Of a stretch of 64,000 nt of DNA, positions 48,621 to 59,500 are shown piece by piece. Source of the DNA: Cytidiella melzeri (lineage: Eukaryota > Basidiomycota > Agaricomycetes > Polyporales > Irpicaceae); NCBI GenBank assembly GCA_022592445.1, contig JABYQR010000034.1:150229-214228 (forward strand). The letters are read 5' to 3'. Numbering within the stretch: the first letter of the stretch is position 1; every line of letters begins with the position of its first letter. The position numbers and the translations under genes are program-made. The notes below the pieces were generated by a model. The model was not told where the DNA came from. It made no database searches and worked only from the letters and a program-made list of their open reading frames with translations.

Positions 48621-51082
48621 GATAGTATTATTACAGATGATGATGCAGAGAAGAATAATAGTTACCAAAAAGAAAATCCCCAGCAAAGAAAAATGTTTTG
48701 GGTTGAGACGGCAACAAGAATAGATAGAAATGTGAGACAGTCAGGCACATCAGGCACGCAAGGTAGAAAAAACAGATGGCGCAAGGGCTACAACGGAATA
48801 GGGACAGGAAAGGTGGGAGAAGGGGCTGGATGGGCAAGGGTGAAAGAGGCATATCAAGAGCAAGAGAAGGGGACAGGAGGAGGGGGTGGGGGGTTGGGGA
48901 GTAGTGGAGTGGTGCGATCATGGCGAGACAATATACAGTGTGTAAATTACAAAAAGTGCATATACAATTTGAATGGTGTGTTTCAAGAATTCATGAGTAT
49001 GTGAATGACCTCAATCTCTTCAACTTGTATCGGGACCTTCACCAATGCTTTGCTGATTTACTGTTGACGTTGACTGTTGAAAGATCAAACATGCCAATCA
49101 CCGCAAAGATAAAGGTGCTACTCCAGTATGCAAATGGTGTGAGCACCTGTTCAGATTCAAAGTCTATGTCAATTTGCTGTGCTTACCAGGTAAGGATGCC
49201 ACTTCTTTCTTGACATGAACTTCAGGTTCTCAGTGGCAATTTGCATAAACAAACAAATTGTGAATTCAACGCTCATAGTACAACACAAAAGGCATGTTAT
49301 CCAGAGACCCCTCTGCAGTCACTTTCACCTCTAGGTGTACCACAGACGGAACATGCCAGATGGTCTGATTTGTTTGTTCTGAAGAGGTGTTAGCCATCAA
49401 CACGCAATCTTTGTATAATAAGATTAGCACATACAGTGTGCACACCATGGTACTGAATATAACGTGGTCAGAATCCCCATACATGTAGTCGCTTGAACTG
49501 ACATGGACATACCTCCTCAATGCTGTTCACCTGAAGTTGATGAGCCTTGATGACAGGCTTGACCTGCGCCATCAAGGCTCGGAGCAGCTGCATCCCGGAC
49601 TGGCAGAGGGACAATGAAGTTGACGTATGGATTAGGGTTGGCCTCCCGTTCATTGAGCCTGTGGTGCACCATCGAGATGGAGATGGAGATTGGTAAGGAT
49701 GTATGCAGCTTGTGACGGAACTCACCTCAGAGTCTGTCCAATCCAACTTATGCAGCTGAGCAACACAGTTGCACAAGATGCAGGAGCAATTGGACGCCAC
49801 AAGCAGTCCCAGAACGACACAGGTGTCTACAACAACTGAGATAGCAAAAGCAGGAGTAAAACCAGCAGTGAGGGTGAGGCTGAGAGCAACGGCAAGGGCG
49901 AAGGTGCAGAAGGAAGAGGGCAAGGACAAGAAATGCTGAGGGCGAGGACATGGAAGGAAGGGGGCGAGAGAAAAGGCGAAAGTGAGAGTGAGAGCAGTCA
50001 AGGGCAAGGGCAACAACAAGGGAGAGGGCAAGGGCAACAACAAGGGAGAGGGTGAGGGCAACAACAAGGGAAACAACAAGGGAGAGGGCAAGAGGGCAAG
50101 AGGGCAAGAGGGCAAGAGGGCAAGAGGGCAAGAGGGCAAGAGGGCAAGAGGGCAAGAGGGCAAGAGGGCAAGAGGGCAAGAGGGCAAGAGGGCAAGAGGG
50201 CAAGAGGGCAAGAGGGCAAGAGGGCAAGAGGACGAGAGGGCAAGAGGGCAAGAGGGCAAGAGGGCAAGAGGGCGAGAGGGCAAGAGGGCAAGAGGGCAAG
50301 AGGGCAAGAGGGCAAGAGGGCAAGAGGGCAAGAGGGCAAGAGGGCAAGAGGACGAGAGGGCAAGAGGGCAAGAGGGCAAGAGGGCAAGAGGGCGAGAGAG
50401 CAAGAGGGCAAGAGGGCGAGGGCAATGAGGGCGAGGGAGAGGGTGGGGGCAAGGGCAATAAGGGCAACGAGGGCAAGGGCAAGGGCAAGGGCAACAACAA
50501 GGGCAAAAGTGAGGGCAACAACAACTCACTGTTGTAACCAATGATGACAGACACATCTGCAGTTGGATTGAGTGAGACGGCTTAAGTGTTGTGTAACTCT
50601 GCAGCTGCTCGTTCTCGCACCTTCCCACAGACATGTTGTACGGAGAAAGGGAGATGAGAAAGGTGACTGACATGACTTACCGTTCAAGTGGGTGCAACCA
50701 GGGCTCAGCTGCGTAGCTAGTTAAGCATAGCAAGGGCTGGAGATGAGAAGGTGACGTACCTGCGGTCCAAAACCTGCCCATCCCTATCCCAATCTTACCC
50801 CACAAGACCTCCTTTGTGTCTGGCCAGCAAACGAGTGTTGTCAGACTGCTCAATGCGGTTTTTGACTACACCACAGGCGTGTCAAGTTGGTACCACGCCA
50901 CAAGCGTGTACTGGACCATGAGTGGCAAGGAGGAGGGCAACAAGGGCGAGGAGAAGTTGGAGGTGATGGCAAGAAGTGCGTTGGAGCGGACACAGCAAGA
51001 GGGGAAAAATAGGAAGTGGCAGGGGATTACCATATTGGGCACTTATATTGTTGTGGGCGATAATAGTAGTAATAATACTATC
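48621..51082. other. 2.46-kb inserted segment with 14-bp inverted ends
   Basis: GATAGTATTATTAC at 48621-48634 is the exact reverse complement of 51069-51082. Between them is DNA unlike copia: purine-rich on the left, an 8-bp minisatellite in the middle, and no convincing gene. The pol tail before it and the polypurine tract after it belong to copia-1, so this looks like an insertion, though no target duplication can be seen. Long open frames here (for example 49468-50673 minus) are by-products of the minisatellite. Confidence 0.5.
50092..50417 (+). repeat. 8-bp minisatellite GGGCAAGA
   Basis: About 40 copies of an 8-bp unit, nearly pure, with degenerate GGGCAA copies extending on both sides (about 49,870-50,530). 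Variants GACGAGAG at 50231 and 50351 sit exactly 120 bp (15 units) apart inside matching blocks, showing a later duplication of a 120-bp block. Confidence 0.9.
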
Positions 51083-51140
51083 TTTTATTTGTAATGTATA
51101 GATGAGAGAGCGATGAAATTACTAGGACTACACGCGGGTC

Positions 51141-51149
51141 AAGGGGGGG
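51141..51149 (+). other. Polypurine tract of copia-1
   Basis: AAGGGGGGG abuts the 3' LTR, the usual primer site for plus-strand DNA synthesis. Confidence 0.7.
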
Positions 51150-51340
51150 TGTTGGACGTTGACCCGCCTGGAGCAACGGACTGAGAGAGAGTACGGGACG
51201 GACGCCCATATAGGGGCCGTACAGGGGTTGAGAGCGAGGGGTTGAGAGCGAAAGAATGCGCGTCTACGGACTTACCTGAATGATGAACTGGTACAGCGTC
51301 CTTTATCGCTTACGACGCTGTACCAGACTTCTAAATAACA
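51150..51340 (+). repeat. 3' LTR of copia-1
   Basis: 191 bp, identical to the 5' LTR except that the 62-bp block is absent. Confidence 0.9.
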
Positions 51341-51345
51341 GGTGG

Positions 51346-51437
51346 TAAGTCCTTGAGGATTGCCGTCGGCTTCGTAGAGGAAGACGGGGGAGCCAGAGTG
51401 CGCGGCGCTCCGCCAACGCCACAAACGGTTCTGCTTT
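51346..51437 (-). pseudogene. Cysteine-rich secreted protein, 5' part of the split gene
   Basis: On the minus strand, frame SGSPVFLYEADGNPQGLTT joins through the GGTGG duplication to IDSQLFGGISWLTDF of the piece at 33,104-33,445 with no gap. Upstream, an acceptor (AAAGCAG) precedes NRLWRW. The expected signal peptide is not visible, and the region upstream is broken by a small retroposon. Confidence 0.55.
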
Positions 51438-51484
51438 GAGGGCGTCACGAGTCATGACTGTTACTACGGTCACGTTGACGTGAT

Positions 51485-51647
51485 CATTCTCAAGGTCTTT
51501 TTTTTTTTTTTTTTGAATCAATGATATTAAACGTCGGCGAAGCCAGGGACGATACAAAACCTAGAACTATACACATAGTAACGTACGCGTAACAGGAAGA
51601 CTTGGGTGTCTAGACGCGCGAAACGCGCAGGGAGCATTCTCAAGGTC
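51485..51647 (-). mobile_element. Short poly-A retroposon (truncated LINE or SINE-like)
   Basis: A 137-bp insert (51498-51634) is flanked by a perfect 13-bp duplication CATTCTCAAGGTC (51485-51497 and 51635-51647). It starts with 17 T on the plus strand, so it is a poly-A-tailed sequence inserted in minus orientation. Just before the A tract the minus strand reads TGGCTTCGCCGACGTTTAAT, like the 3' end of some fungal LINEs, but the body is too short to classify. Confidence 0.75.
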
Positions 51648-51702
51648 ACGGCGACGATAAAGCGCATTCAAGTCGTGCTACCACCTATGTCACAGGCCAG
51701 GA

Positions 51703-54329
51703 ATGAAGCATCCTTCACGCGGCTCGCTGGATGCCACAGCACTCTCTTGCGCTCGTCTCACTGTGCCCAACCTCCAATCGGCTTCCACTCTCGTCAAACA
51801 CGACAAGGCGCAGTTCATCAACTCGTATGTGCGATCTCAACACGCTTACCGTAAAGCCTTTGAATCAGAAGGAAGAGAAGCACGCGCATCCTGGGACAAA
51901 GAAAAGACTGGTATCGCTGAAACGGACAAGCCGGCACAAGTGATTCAAAATTTGGTGTTCGCCACGCCTGTGCTGAAAGCCAGAGTTCCCGAGAAGAAGA
52001 CGGACCGCCCTGAGCTTCAAGCCACGCGCGCACATGCTCCTGGATCGAACATTGACCCAAATGAAACAACAGAACCCAAGACCAAGGACAAGCGCAGTAT
52101 TCCTCGACGTAGCTCCCCTAGCACGCGCAAGCGCACTATCGACGACTTTTCAACGAAGACGAAGACGAAGACGAAAAAGTGGATACGGGCGACGGATGAG
52201 AGGAAAGTAGATGCTGATGCGGAACGAGAAGCAAGTGCGTTTATAAGTTCATCGACTTTATTGCTTCGTTCAAAGTGTCGTAGTTCTTGCTGGACGACGC
52301 GAGCGACGCCGCACCAAGAAAGCTATCGTGGACTTCAAAGACGATGGTAAAGAAGTACTTGAAGACGACGATTCGGCGGCCAGGACGACTAGGGAGAAGA
52401 CGAAGAAAAAGAAGAAGGCTGATAATTCCGCTGGATTAGCCCTAATGCATGGTTTCACGGCTACGAACGTTGGTGTGTCGCGATTGACAGTAAGCAAGCC
52501 ACCCCATTTCATGATTGTACCGCGGTTATGAATCAACATTCAGTAGATGAAGCCGACAGTGGGAGTTTTCACTAAAGGTAAAGCCTCCGTGAGGACGGGG
52601 GTCTTGATTAAAACCAAGCATAGTGAGCGCTCATCAATTTGTCCGTCACTTTTTCTAATCGCTCATCGACGTTGTGGAAGAGCCTCCAAATAATGTATGG
52701 ATCGAATCTTTGTTCTTGAACAAAGGCAAAGGCGTGGAATCAGTCTCTAGCGCCTCCTCCCCGGATCTATCGACCACCATCAGTCAGCAGTCCAATGCTC
52801 GGAAGAAGCGTAAAGTAGAGGCTAGTTCTCGGAAGAAGCGTAAGCGAGAGTCTACCCCTAATACGCCAGACATGCCGACACGAAGCAGCCGAAATCAGAA
52901 GAAGCATAAGATCTGCAACTACATGGACAGCTCGAAGCATCCGCAAGATACACGGATTGTGGCTCAAAGCAAGGATATGGAAATTAATAGCCCTCAGCGC
53001 ACGTCAGCTGCTTCAGTATCAGAGCAGCCCTCAAGAGCTGAGTCAGTGGTTTGGGACATCGAGTCACTTGGGAAGAACAGCGCAGACGACTCGACAGGAG
53101 ATGAGGCGAACGAGGCAGCCAAGCTTTCTCCCACTCTCTCCTCCAAGGATAGAACACCCATCCTTAACACGCGTGTGTCCGCATGGCACACCACAACATC
53201 TAGTCTCCATCGTCAGCATGCGCTAGACTCTGAAATTTGTGCACGACAGAAATTCGACCGCCCTGGAGACAGAATTGGGGACCGGCAGGAGCAACGCTGC
53301 ATCGTCCACGACAGCCCATTATCTGGTTCCTCTCTGTGTCCTTCCCAGTCTGCTTCCCGGCTGGTACAGGCAACAACAGCTCATCGAACGGTGCAGCATC
53401 CTCCTTGTTGCTCTAAATACTTTGAATACGCTCGTCACATCGAAGAAACTACAGGCCAGCACGACGATGTCTACATGCCGGGGTCAACACACGACAGCTT
53501 TGAGAACTCCAGGTCTGAAGCGCACGTCTATCACCCAAGAGAGGGGATGGAGCAGGGTCCCTCGCGACGTTCTGCAAGTGTCGTGGGTCCTACGAATGTA
53601 ACAGCGGAGCTCCTCTGTGGTGACTATAACGTACAGAATAACTCTGGGCAGTTTGCTGGCGGCGCCAGTACCTTACTAGAAGCACCTCAAGAGTCGCATT
53701 ACTACGATGACGCAAACATCGAGGACCAATACCAGGCTCTACCTGGCCAAACCTACCAGCCTTCTGTCTTCAGCGACTCCCTGGTTCCCATTCAAGAGAC
53801 TTACGAAGCTCTTCCTCGCTCTGACTTGTCTACTCTGGAAGTCTGGGGCCCTGACCATATTCCCCACAATATGGATTTCGATGAAAACGGGCTTTGGGAT
53901 TCGCAGGATATTATGAATTACGGTTGCGCTTTAGCTGTGACTGACTATGGGCCTTCGGATCTGCTTGAAAATGACTCCCTGGATAATGCAGACGAGGTTT
54001 TCGAGGTTGACGACGTGCCAGTGACCAAGGTCGAGCGCAAATACGCCGACTCTGACACAGTATCTTGGTCTTGCGAAAGTGTTGAAGGACCGTCGCCCTC
54101 GGATGTCTCGTATGAAAGGCCGCGCTTAAACCGAAGCACTTCTACCTCTCTCTCGACGGATCAGTCATATGACGACCAGGTGCTTCTTTCCAACGGTTAT
54201 CCACCTATGGAGAATGTCTGCGCCACCGCTAATGCCATGGTTGGAAATCTGGTATTGCCGACGTTGGCTGAAGTGGAAGAGGACGTGGCCAAGCAATTGC
54301 GAGGGCATTGGTTGCGGCAGAGATTGTGA
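51703..54329 (+). CDS. Large basic nuclear-type protein of unknown function
   Basis: Four exons (51703-52234, 52284-52489, 52547-52622, 52681-54329) join to about 820 aa. I do not recognise the family. The first part has a helical segment (AQFINSYVRSQHAYRKAFES) and several Lys/Arg clusters (RKRTIDDFSTKTKTKTKKW, KTKKKKKADN). A short ordered block follows, ALMHGFTATNVGVSRLTMKP then TVGVFTKGKASVRTGV. Next is a nuclear-localisation-like stretch ARKKRKVEASSRKKRKRE. The C-terminal 450 residues are acidic and Ser-rich, with no domain. Nuclear location is inferred from the basic clusters. More 5' exons may exist. It lies just downstream of the small retroposon. Confidence 0.65.
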
Positions 54330-54714
54330 CCTTGTTCAGTGTTGCTTGTTTATATCTGCGTATGTGCCAAATTCAAGTACGTGCAGTGTAACGGCTTATG
54401 TGCACCGAAGCAGCAACTGTATTCTGTAGCCGTGGAGGAATGTAGCAAGACTTGGAAGAAAAGAGGGCTGTGTGAGCTGGTCATGGTCACACTGCGCGTG
54501 ATAACACGTCGACGTCCTAGTAGCAGCTCAGTTTCAGGTCAGTCCTTATGAGGGAAACTCGATTCCATGTAAGGTGGTTATATAGTCTCTCGATGGCTCC
54601 AGGCGCATGTCGTTCTCAAACCACCACGTTCACGGGATAACCAGCATCGCGCTACTTATACTTCGTATGGTCTGCACCAGCTGAATATTCTAGTAGCTGA
54701 TCGCTGACAATATA
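54330..54714. other. Intergenic region
   Basis: About 385 bp between the large basic protein and the F-box fragment; nothing else is supportable. Confidence 0.4.
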
Positions 54715-55152
54715 TTGTTTATCTTAGCGAGACTCCTGCGGATTTCATTGGCAGCCCGGTGGGACCAGGTGAACGTCGAGAGAAGCGTACAGACTACGTC
54801 TTCGGCGGACTGGCCTGTATTTCCACAGGAGATCCTCGACCACATAGATGGCTTTGTCGATCATCTCAAGTCTCTCCTAGCGTGCTGTCTTAGCTCTCGT
54901 GCGCTCCTCTACGCAAGCACGCGGAGGACGTGGCAGGGCCTTGCCGTTAAGAAAGATACCTACGACGACATCCTCCGAGCACTCGCAAACTCCCCGCTGA
55001 AGGCCCCTGCAGTCCAATTCATACGTTTCTGGCCAGCAAAGGGTGACCCTCGCTGCGGCGCTACTACTGTGGATGTAAACCAGCAGGCGGCGATGTTAGG
55101 GCATCTGAAGAAGCTCCGGCGCGAAGTTGTCTTTTCCACCACCATCAACTAA
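54715..55152 (+). pseudogene. F-box protein fragment C
   Basis: The best-preserved of three related F-box pieces in the window: VFPQEILDHIDGFVDHLKSL, LACCLSSRALLYAS, then ILRALANSPLKAPAVQFIRF and GHLKKLRREVVFS. The frame opens without an ATG in good position and stops at 55152 after about 145 codons, whereas fungal F-box proteins of this kind usually run to several hundred residues. So it is a 5' fragment, or the rest has been replaced by the unassigned DNA that follows. The relationship to fragments A and B at 4.1-5.1 kb is by eye. Confidence 0.5.
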
Positions 55153-56294
55153 GGGCAATACGCCCGAAAAGACCTCGTAAGGGGTTCTTTTCGTCAGGAT
55201 GACCTTCTGACTGTGCATAGCTATGGCTATGAAGTGTACAAGATACACTAAGGTCCCCCCAAGAAGAATTGAGCCGTGCGACAGGAGAGACGCACGAAAC
55301 CTACCAGACACGTCACCCCCCAGGACACGCACGAAAAGACGTGAAAACAGCCCCAACATACCTCACCTCGCCCATAAACCTTCCTCCGTAGTCGACAATA
55401 ACTTCGAAACCCTGAAAGACGAAATGCATCATACCAATTTACATAAATGCTCGCCACCCAACGAAAGATGACGCCCCCAACAACAAATAGGATAAGGGAA
55501 GTAGCTAATAAATTCCTGTGAGATGGTAAGGACCTACACATCTAAGAGCTCTCTGGAGAGAACACTAAGTAGGTATATCCACGACTCCCAGACGTTCTGA
55601 CGATGACACCGACGACGAGGATGACGAGGAGGGACAAAACCGGACAAGCAAACACGGGGCGCTACGAGGGGGCGCCAACGAGCATACGTGGGAAACCCAA
55701 CCCTGAGGCCACGAGCTACTGGTGCGATCAGGCTGATTGAGAATGAGCGCGCTACCACACAAAGATACGCACAATTTCTAGATAAAGCAGGGACACGTAT
55801 ACCGAGTTTCATACCGCATAAATTTCCTTCCTATACACCCATACCATGCCATGTATCATACAAAAAATGCAAACCTCTTAAAGCCCAATATGCCTTAACC
55901 CATGACCCTTACAAGTTTACGTACATGGCAGAAACCAAAACATACTAGCGTAACAACCCTTCAGACGCTCTACAAGAGAATATATAAACAACTGGAATTA
56001 CTAGCCAAGAAAGATAGAAACGAACATGCCTCACACATCCCACCCCACCCAACTCTCTGGTAAGAGTTGGAGAAAGGAAGTGACTGTCGACGTACATGAC
56101 ATACACAGGCCTACGGAGATATACGTCAGCACCAAGACCGTCTACACCAAAGACACGATACCCCACCCCAGCCAAGAGTTGAAGGACAAAGAGCTTAATA
56201 CTCTTGTGACTTTTGCCAATGACCTCACGTTGGACAACGGAGAGGACAACAAAAGCAAGACACTACAGGGGTCTCAGCCGGCAAAGGACGTGCT
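55153..56294. other. Unassigned region with open frames, broken by copia-2
   Basis: Open frames at 55688-55948 and 56026-56310 (start MPHTSHPTQLSGKSWRKEV) have no relatives I know. The second one runs into copia-2 at GTGCT and stays open for about 40 codons on the far side (from 61187), so it may be a real gene or part of an older mobile element. Confidence 0.35.
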
Positions 56295-56464
56295 TGTTCG
56301 ACTATATTAATTAGATGCTTAACGTACGAGCGCCGTAGTTACCGTATATAAGACTTACTCTGATCAATGCAACGACATGCACTTTTGATCCCCAACTCCC
56401 ACTGTGTGATCCCTCTCAGTCTTGCTCTCTCAACGCTCTCCACTACTTTCATAGCCTTCTAACA
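56295..56464 (+). repeat. 5' LTR of copia-2
   Basis: 170 bp, TG..CA, with a TATATAAG promoter-like string at about 56344. Confidence 0.9.
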
Positions 56465-56479
56465 GGTTATGAGCCCTGG
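56465..56479 (+). other. Primer-binding site of copia-2
   Basis: GGTTATGAGCCCTGG; its complement CAGGGCTCATAACC equals the anticodon arm of yeast initiator tRNA-Met, again implying half-tRNA priming. Confidence 0.8.
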
Positions 56480-56529
56480 ATAAGCTCTTTACCTCACTCA
56501 TACTACTCTCTGCACTCACTGTCCACCAG

Positions 56530-59500
56530 TTGATGAGCTCTGATCCTGCTGATCAGTCTCAACCTCGTCGTTCTACGTGTGAACGAAAACAAACCGACTT
56601 TCTTCGAGGCACCATCCCTTGTACCACACGCAGGAGACGTACCCCTGTCTTCACTCCTACTCCAACTCCTCCTCCTGCTGCTACTCCTCCTCAACAACCT
56701 ACAATGTCTTCAGCTTCTCGCACTGGTACCCCAGGTCCTGCACCTTCTGACCATGCCCCCAACGTCCCTACTACCTCAGCTGTCGTCGATCAACCAACTG
56801 CTTGTATCACAGCATCACGTCGAGTCTCAGCACCCCCCTCAGGTTGCCGACGCACTCTATTCGACACTCTCCGCGACGACTTCGCACGTTGTCACCCCAC
56901 TAAACCATTGTCAGACGATAGTGACAATGCTATGGACGACGACGAGGCGCACAAAAGGCGACGGGGCAAACTGCCCAAAGCCTATCGCGCACCTTCCCCC
57001 TTGCCATCTGGCCCTACTGACTCCGCGCGAGTGGTGTTGTCTCTCCTTTCTGTGCCTCCAAAACACAACGTGGAGTATACTATGTTGCTTAGCGACGTTC
57101 ACAAAGCCTTCGCAGACATTGGCAAACTTACGGGTCCTGACACCTGGCCAATGTGGAAGTTCCGCGTTGATACTGCGATGTCAACTATTGTCAATTTCTA
57201 CAGCTATAGGGGTGGTCTTACCATTCCTCAAGAGGTCCAACGGGCCGTCTTCAACGACCTGGCCGGACACATCGCGGACTCTGTGATGGCCAACTATCTC
57301 AATGAGACTGCGCCTCACAGTCTGATGAAGAAACTCTCCAAACGTTTCGAACCGACCTCTACTATGTTGGGCGCGAACGAAATCTTCCAACTCTTCTCCC
57401 TCCGCCGTCCTGTCCACAAAATGGACAAACTGCTTGACGACGCGCACAACCTCTACTCAAAGATTCTTTCCAAGGGGATTGAATTCCCTCAGCACATCTT
57501 CTACTCCGCCCTCGTTGGCATCATTCCCCCTGCCTATGCGCATACTTGCGCTAGCTACGAGGCTGGTGTGCGTTCTTGTACTTCTGTTGGCGAGAAATAC
57601 AACTACAACCCCCTCTTGCTGAGTGTCGAGCTTCGCCGCGACTTCCATAGCTGGCGACTTGCTCACCCACTTGACCGCTCTCGGTCTAAGGGTTTGTCAA
57701 CCCTTGTTCCTCGCAATAGGCCCGCTGGTGGTTCTTCTGCCGCGTCGCCAGCAGTCGACAAACATGTCAAACGTCCGGCGAAAGCCACTTCCTCCGCTCG
57801 TGCGGCTGCTGCTCCTTACTCTAAGGAGAAGTCCATTTGTAACACTTCAAAGATGAAGTGTTACAACTGTAACAAGACAGGCCATACAACGCCTACTTGC
57901 CCTTCACCCTGAACAGAGAAGTCCAAGGAGGCAATGAAGAGGAAGGGTATTACCCGGAAGTACGTCGCTGCTGGTACCAAGGGCAAAGCTGCCACTGCCG
58001 CCACTGTCGTTGCCACTCCCGCTGTTGCTGGTCCGTCGACCACTACTCCTCGTCGCAACCAGAGCGCGTGGGTGTCGGCTCTCTCTGAGTCCGACGTCAC
58101 TATGCACGTAAGTACTTCGCTTACTACTATTACTTTTCCTACTCTACTTCCACTGTATGCAACTTCGTCGACAGACGAGTCAATACATATTCTTGATACT
58201 GGCGCAACTATACACTGTACGCCATATCGTAACTTACTTTTCAATGTTCACTCCGTACCAACTATCGTACTGACTGTTGCCAACTCAGAACAACTAGTTT
58301 TGAAACTCGCTGGTAACATGGTACTCGAGGTGGAACAGGAAAGTGGTAAGCTTACTGAACTCTTGCTGAAGAACGTCTACTTCAACTCAACTCTACCTTT
58401 TACTTTAATCAGCGTTGGAAAACTTGACTCTGATTATTGGTTTACGTTCTATCATGGACTTTGTACTATATATGACTCAAACTCGACTTGTGTGGCTGTA
58501 GTTAGAAAATCAAATGATTTATACACGCTATCATCAACTCAAGTGACTTCTTTAGCAAGCGTGCATAGAACTGGCATTACTGTACTTGAACTTCATAAAA
58601 AACTCGGTCATCTCAGTTACTTCATGATCAAGAAAATACTTCAAACTTTGTCAATCATTACTGATCATATAACTGATCATACTGAAACTCCGTGCGAGGA
58701 CTGTTTACTTAACAATATCCATCACAATACTGTACCCAAACTTCGTTCTTCATCATTAGCTGAAGCTTTCGGAGATCACTTCCATATCGACATTTTTGGG
58801 CCTCTACCCACAGCGTCGATTACTGGTAAACACAAATACTGGTTGACTATCGTTGACGATGCTACTAGATGGTTAGTACTTGCACCACTAGTTACTAAAG
58901 ATGACACCTATACTCAATGGGTCATTTTCTCTACTGAACTTTTGACGCAATATGGTATTTGTGTCAAGATACTTTAAGCCGATAACAATGGTGTCTATAC
59001 CAGTAAAGCTATGACTGCTTACTTGAAAACTCAAGGAACTATACTACGTCTTACTGTACACAATTCTCCTCAGCAAAACGGTGTTGCTAAGCGTGTACAT
59101 CAAACTATTATGAACTTGATTCGAGTAAACCTGCATACTGCATCTTTACCAAATTGACTATGGTGGTATGCTGCATTATACGCAATGTATGTGTACAATT
59201 GTTCTCCTCGTACTATACTTAACTACAAAACTCCTTACTTTAGGCAATATGGCACAGACGCTAACCTTGATGGACTTCAAGTCTTCGGTCAGCCGTGCAT
59301 CGTATACAACAAATATTGCACAAACAAATTAGCATCTAAGGGTAAAAGGGGAGTCTGGATAGGCTTTGCTGCACACTCTAAAGGTCACTACGTTTACTTC
59401 GGACAACGTGTCGGAGTTGAACGTAACTTGCAATTTGTTGACTCTACAATACAAATTGAAGGGGAGAAAGAACCAAATGTTGAAAAACTTACTACTGAAA

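Larger units (their letters stand above)
33446..51345 (+). mobile_element. Ty1/copia LTR retrotransposon copia-1 (with nested insertions)
   Basis: Bounded by direct repeats 33451-33703 and 51150-51340 that start TGTTGGACG and end AAATAACA, with GGTGG duplicated on both sides (33446-33450 and 51341-51345). The primer-binding site GGTTATGAGCCCCGG follows the 5' LTR directly, and a polypurine run AAGGGGGG precedes the 3' LTR. Domain order is gag, protease (DSGA), integrase, RT, RNase H, the copia order. About 12.6 of the 17.9 kb is later insertion: a 10.1-kb DNA transposon inside gag and a 2.46-kb segment after pol. The element proper is about 5.3 kb. Confidence 0.9.

Noticed and set aside
49468..50673. 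401-codon minus-strand open frame
   Set aside because: Its length comes from the 8-bp minisatellite, which is open in all frames; the ends have no domain.
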